DNA from: Pararhizobium mangrovi
GTDB lineage: Bacteria; Pseudomonadota; Alphaproteobacteria; Rhizobiales; Rhizobiaceae
Length of the DNA stretch: 64,000 bases
Direction: 5' to 3'
Assembly (NCBI RefSeq): GCF_006516965.1
Contig: NZ_VHLH01000021.1
Location: 17,490 to 81,489, forward strand
This document shows positions 63,698 to 64,000 of this stretch, in pieces. The position numbers were made by a program, and so were the translations under genes. The notes under the pieces are model-generated. The model made no database searches. It saw only the letters and a list, made by a program, of their open reading frames with translations, and had not been told where the DNA came from. How positions within the stretch are numbered: the stretch's first letter is position 1; every line of letters begins with the position of its first letter.

Positions 63698-64000
63698 TCA
63701 GGACCGGGATTTCGAGATCGGAACCTCGATCTGTTTCTGCGGATCGTTCACGAACACCGCATTGCGCTCGTACCAGAAGATGTGGAGCGGCGGATCACGG
63801 AACACATTATGCGTCGAGATCTGTTCGACGAGTTGCTCCTGCTCGTAAAGGCATCGAGCCAAGTTGAGCGTCACACCGGTATCCACCGCAGTATCGATAA
63901 TGAGCAGATTGTCAACGACGGAGCCAAACCAGGCCACTCGGGCGGAATAAAAGTCGGCCACGGCGATGGCAGGCGCGACGCACGAAGGGGCCCGATCGGG
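63698..64000 (-). CDS. Possible phosphoribosyltransferase-like protein, partial
   Basis: A C-terminal part of at least 100 residues, open to the window edge. ARVAWFGSVVDNLLIIDTAV and then DTGVTLNLARCLYEQ resemble the PRPP-binding loop of phosphoribosyltransferases (hydrophobic strand, acidic pair, xDTGxTL). The second acidic position is Thr here (IDTAVDTG), so catalytic competence is doubtful. The tail HIFWYERNAVFVNDPQKQIE is not diagnostic. It is convergent with the recombinase gene and belongs to the integrated element. A GTG at 63961 could be a start but the frame continues upstream. The function is uncertain. Confidence 0.4.
   Translation of the reverse strand, partial: PDRAPSCVAPAIAVADFYSARVAWFGSVVDNLLIIDTAVDTGVTLNLARCLYEQEQLVEQISTHNVFRDPPLHIFWYERNAVFVNDPQKQIEVPISKSRS

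Larger units (their letters stand above)
61863..64000. mobile_element. Integrative element inserted in comM (left end only)
   Basis: The break in comM falls within about 61858-61869, where CAC AAC CTT TTA still encodes HNLL. Beyond it the DNA is less GC-rich, codon use changes, and a serine recombinase gene starts 80-90 bases inside. This fits a serine-integrase-mediated insertion. CTTTTAAC occurs at 61862-61869 and again at 61905-61912; whether either is the crossover site is unclear. The right end and att site are outside the window. Confidence 0.8.

Overview
This is a GC-rich chromosomal window (low-to-mid 60s percent by eye, not computed) from an alphaproteobacterium, most likely of the Hyphomicrobiales (Rhizobiales). 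The pointers are the housekeeping blocks grpE/hrcA/rph/rdgB/hemW and rsmI/yraN/gshB/comM, a DeLey-Doudoroff galactose operon run by an IclR regulator, and the density of ABC and TRAP uptake systems. Many genes overlap by ATGA and several start with GTG or TTG.

Layout. 1-1157: N-terminal part of a Ppx/GppA phosphatase and tRNA-Gln(CTG). 1528-13423: galactoside regulon. A minus-strand operon encodes a binding protein, two sugar permeases, alpha-galactosidase (GH36), a galactose-dehydrogenase-like SDR, KDGal kinase, KDPGal aldolase and beta-galactosidase (GH42). A divergent IclR regulator and the transport ATPase lie on the plus strand. 13522-18750: a deoxy-sugar (probably L-fucose) locus that has lost genes. 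An aldo/keto reductase, a two-HTH GntR/FCD regulator, a lactonase and a UxaA-type dehydratase are intact, but three neighbouring genes survive only as fragments, one of them an in-frame permease/ATPase deletion fusion. 19086-20234: Tat-exported metallophosphoesterase. 20380-24697: XRE-cupin regulator, amino-acid ABC transporter and a PuuB-like FAD oxidase. 24920-27717: DctPQM TRAP transporter.

27808-48043 is the most interesting part. It is a 20-kb locus of five transcription units with two Pot-type ABC transporters, a Rieske oxygenase, a C45-family N-acyltransferase/amidase, an unknown 84-residue protein, a GcvT-like folate enzyme, two tandem phytoene-dehydrogenase-like flavoproteins, a SAM methyltransferase, a BetI-like TetR regulator, an amine-oxidase-like flavoprotein and a class III aminotransferase. 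Related dyad sequences lie in its three divergent promoter regions (about 29.04, 39.37 and 46.52 kb), suggesting one regulon for import, oxidative demethylation and transamination of an N-methylated amine or polyamine-like compound. The substrate cannot be told from sequence.

48245-61038: a GAF-PAS-GGDEF-EAL protein, a DUF892 ferritin-like protein, a formylglycine-generating enzyme, a dimethylargininase, and the heat-shock and housekeeping genes. From 61.86 kb comM is cut in mid-gene by an integrative element. A 573-residue serine recombinase sits immediately inside the junction, followed by a possible phosphoribosyltransferase relative that runs off the window. The far end of the element is not in view.
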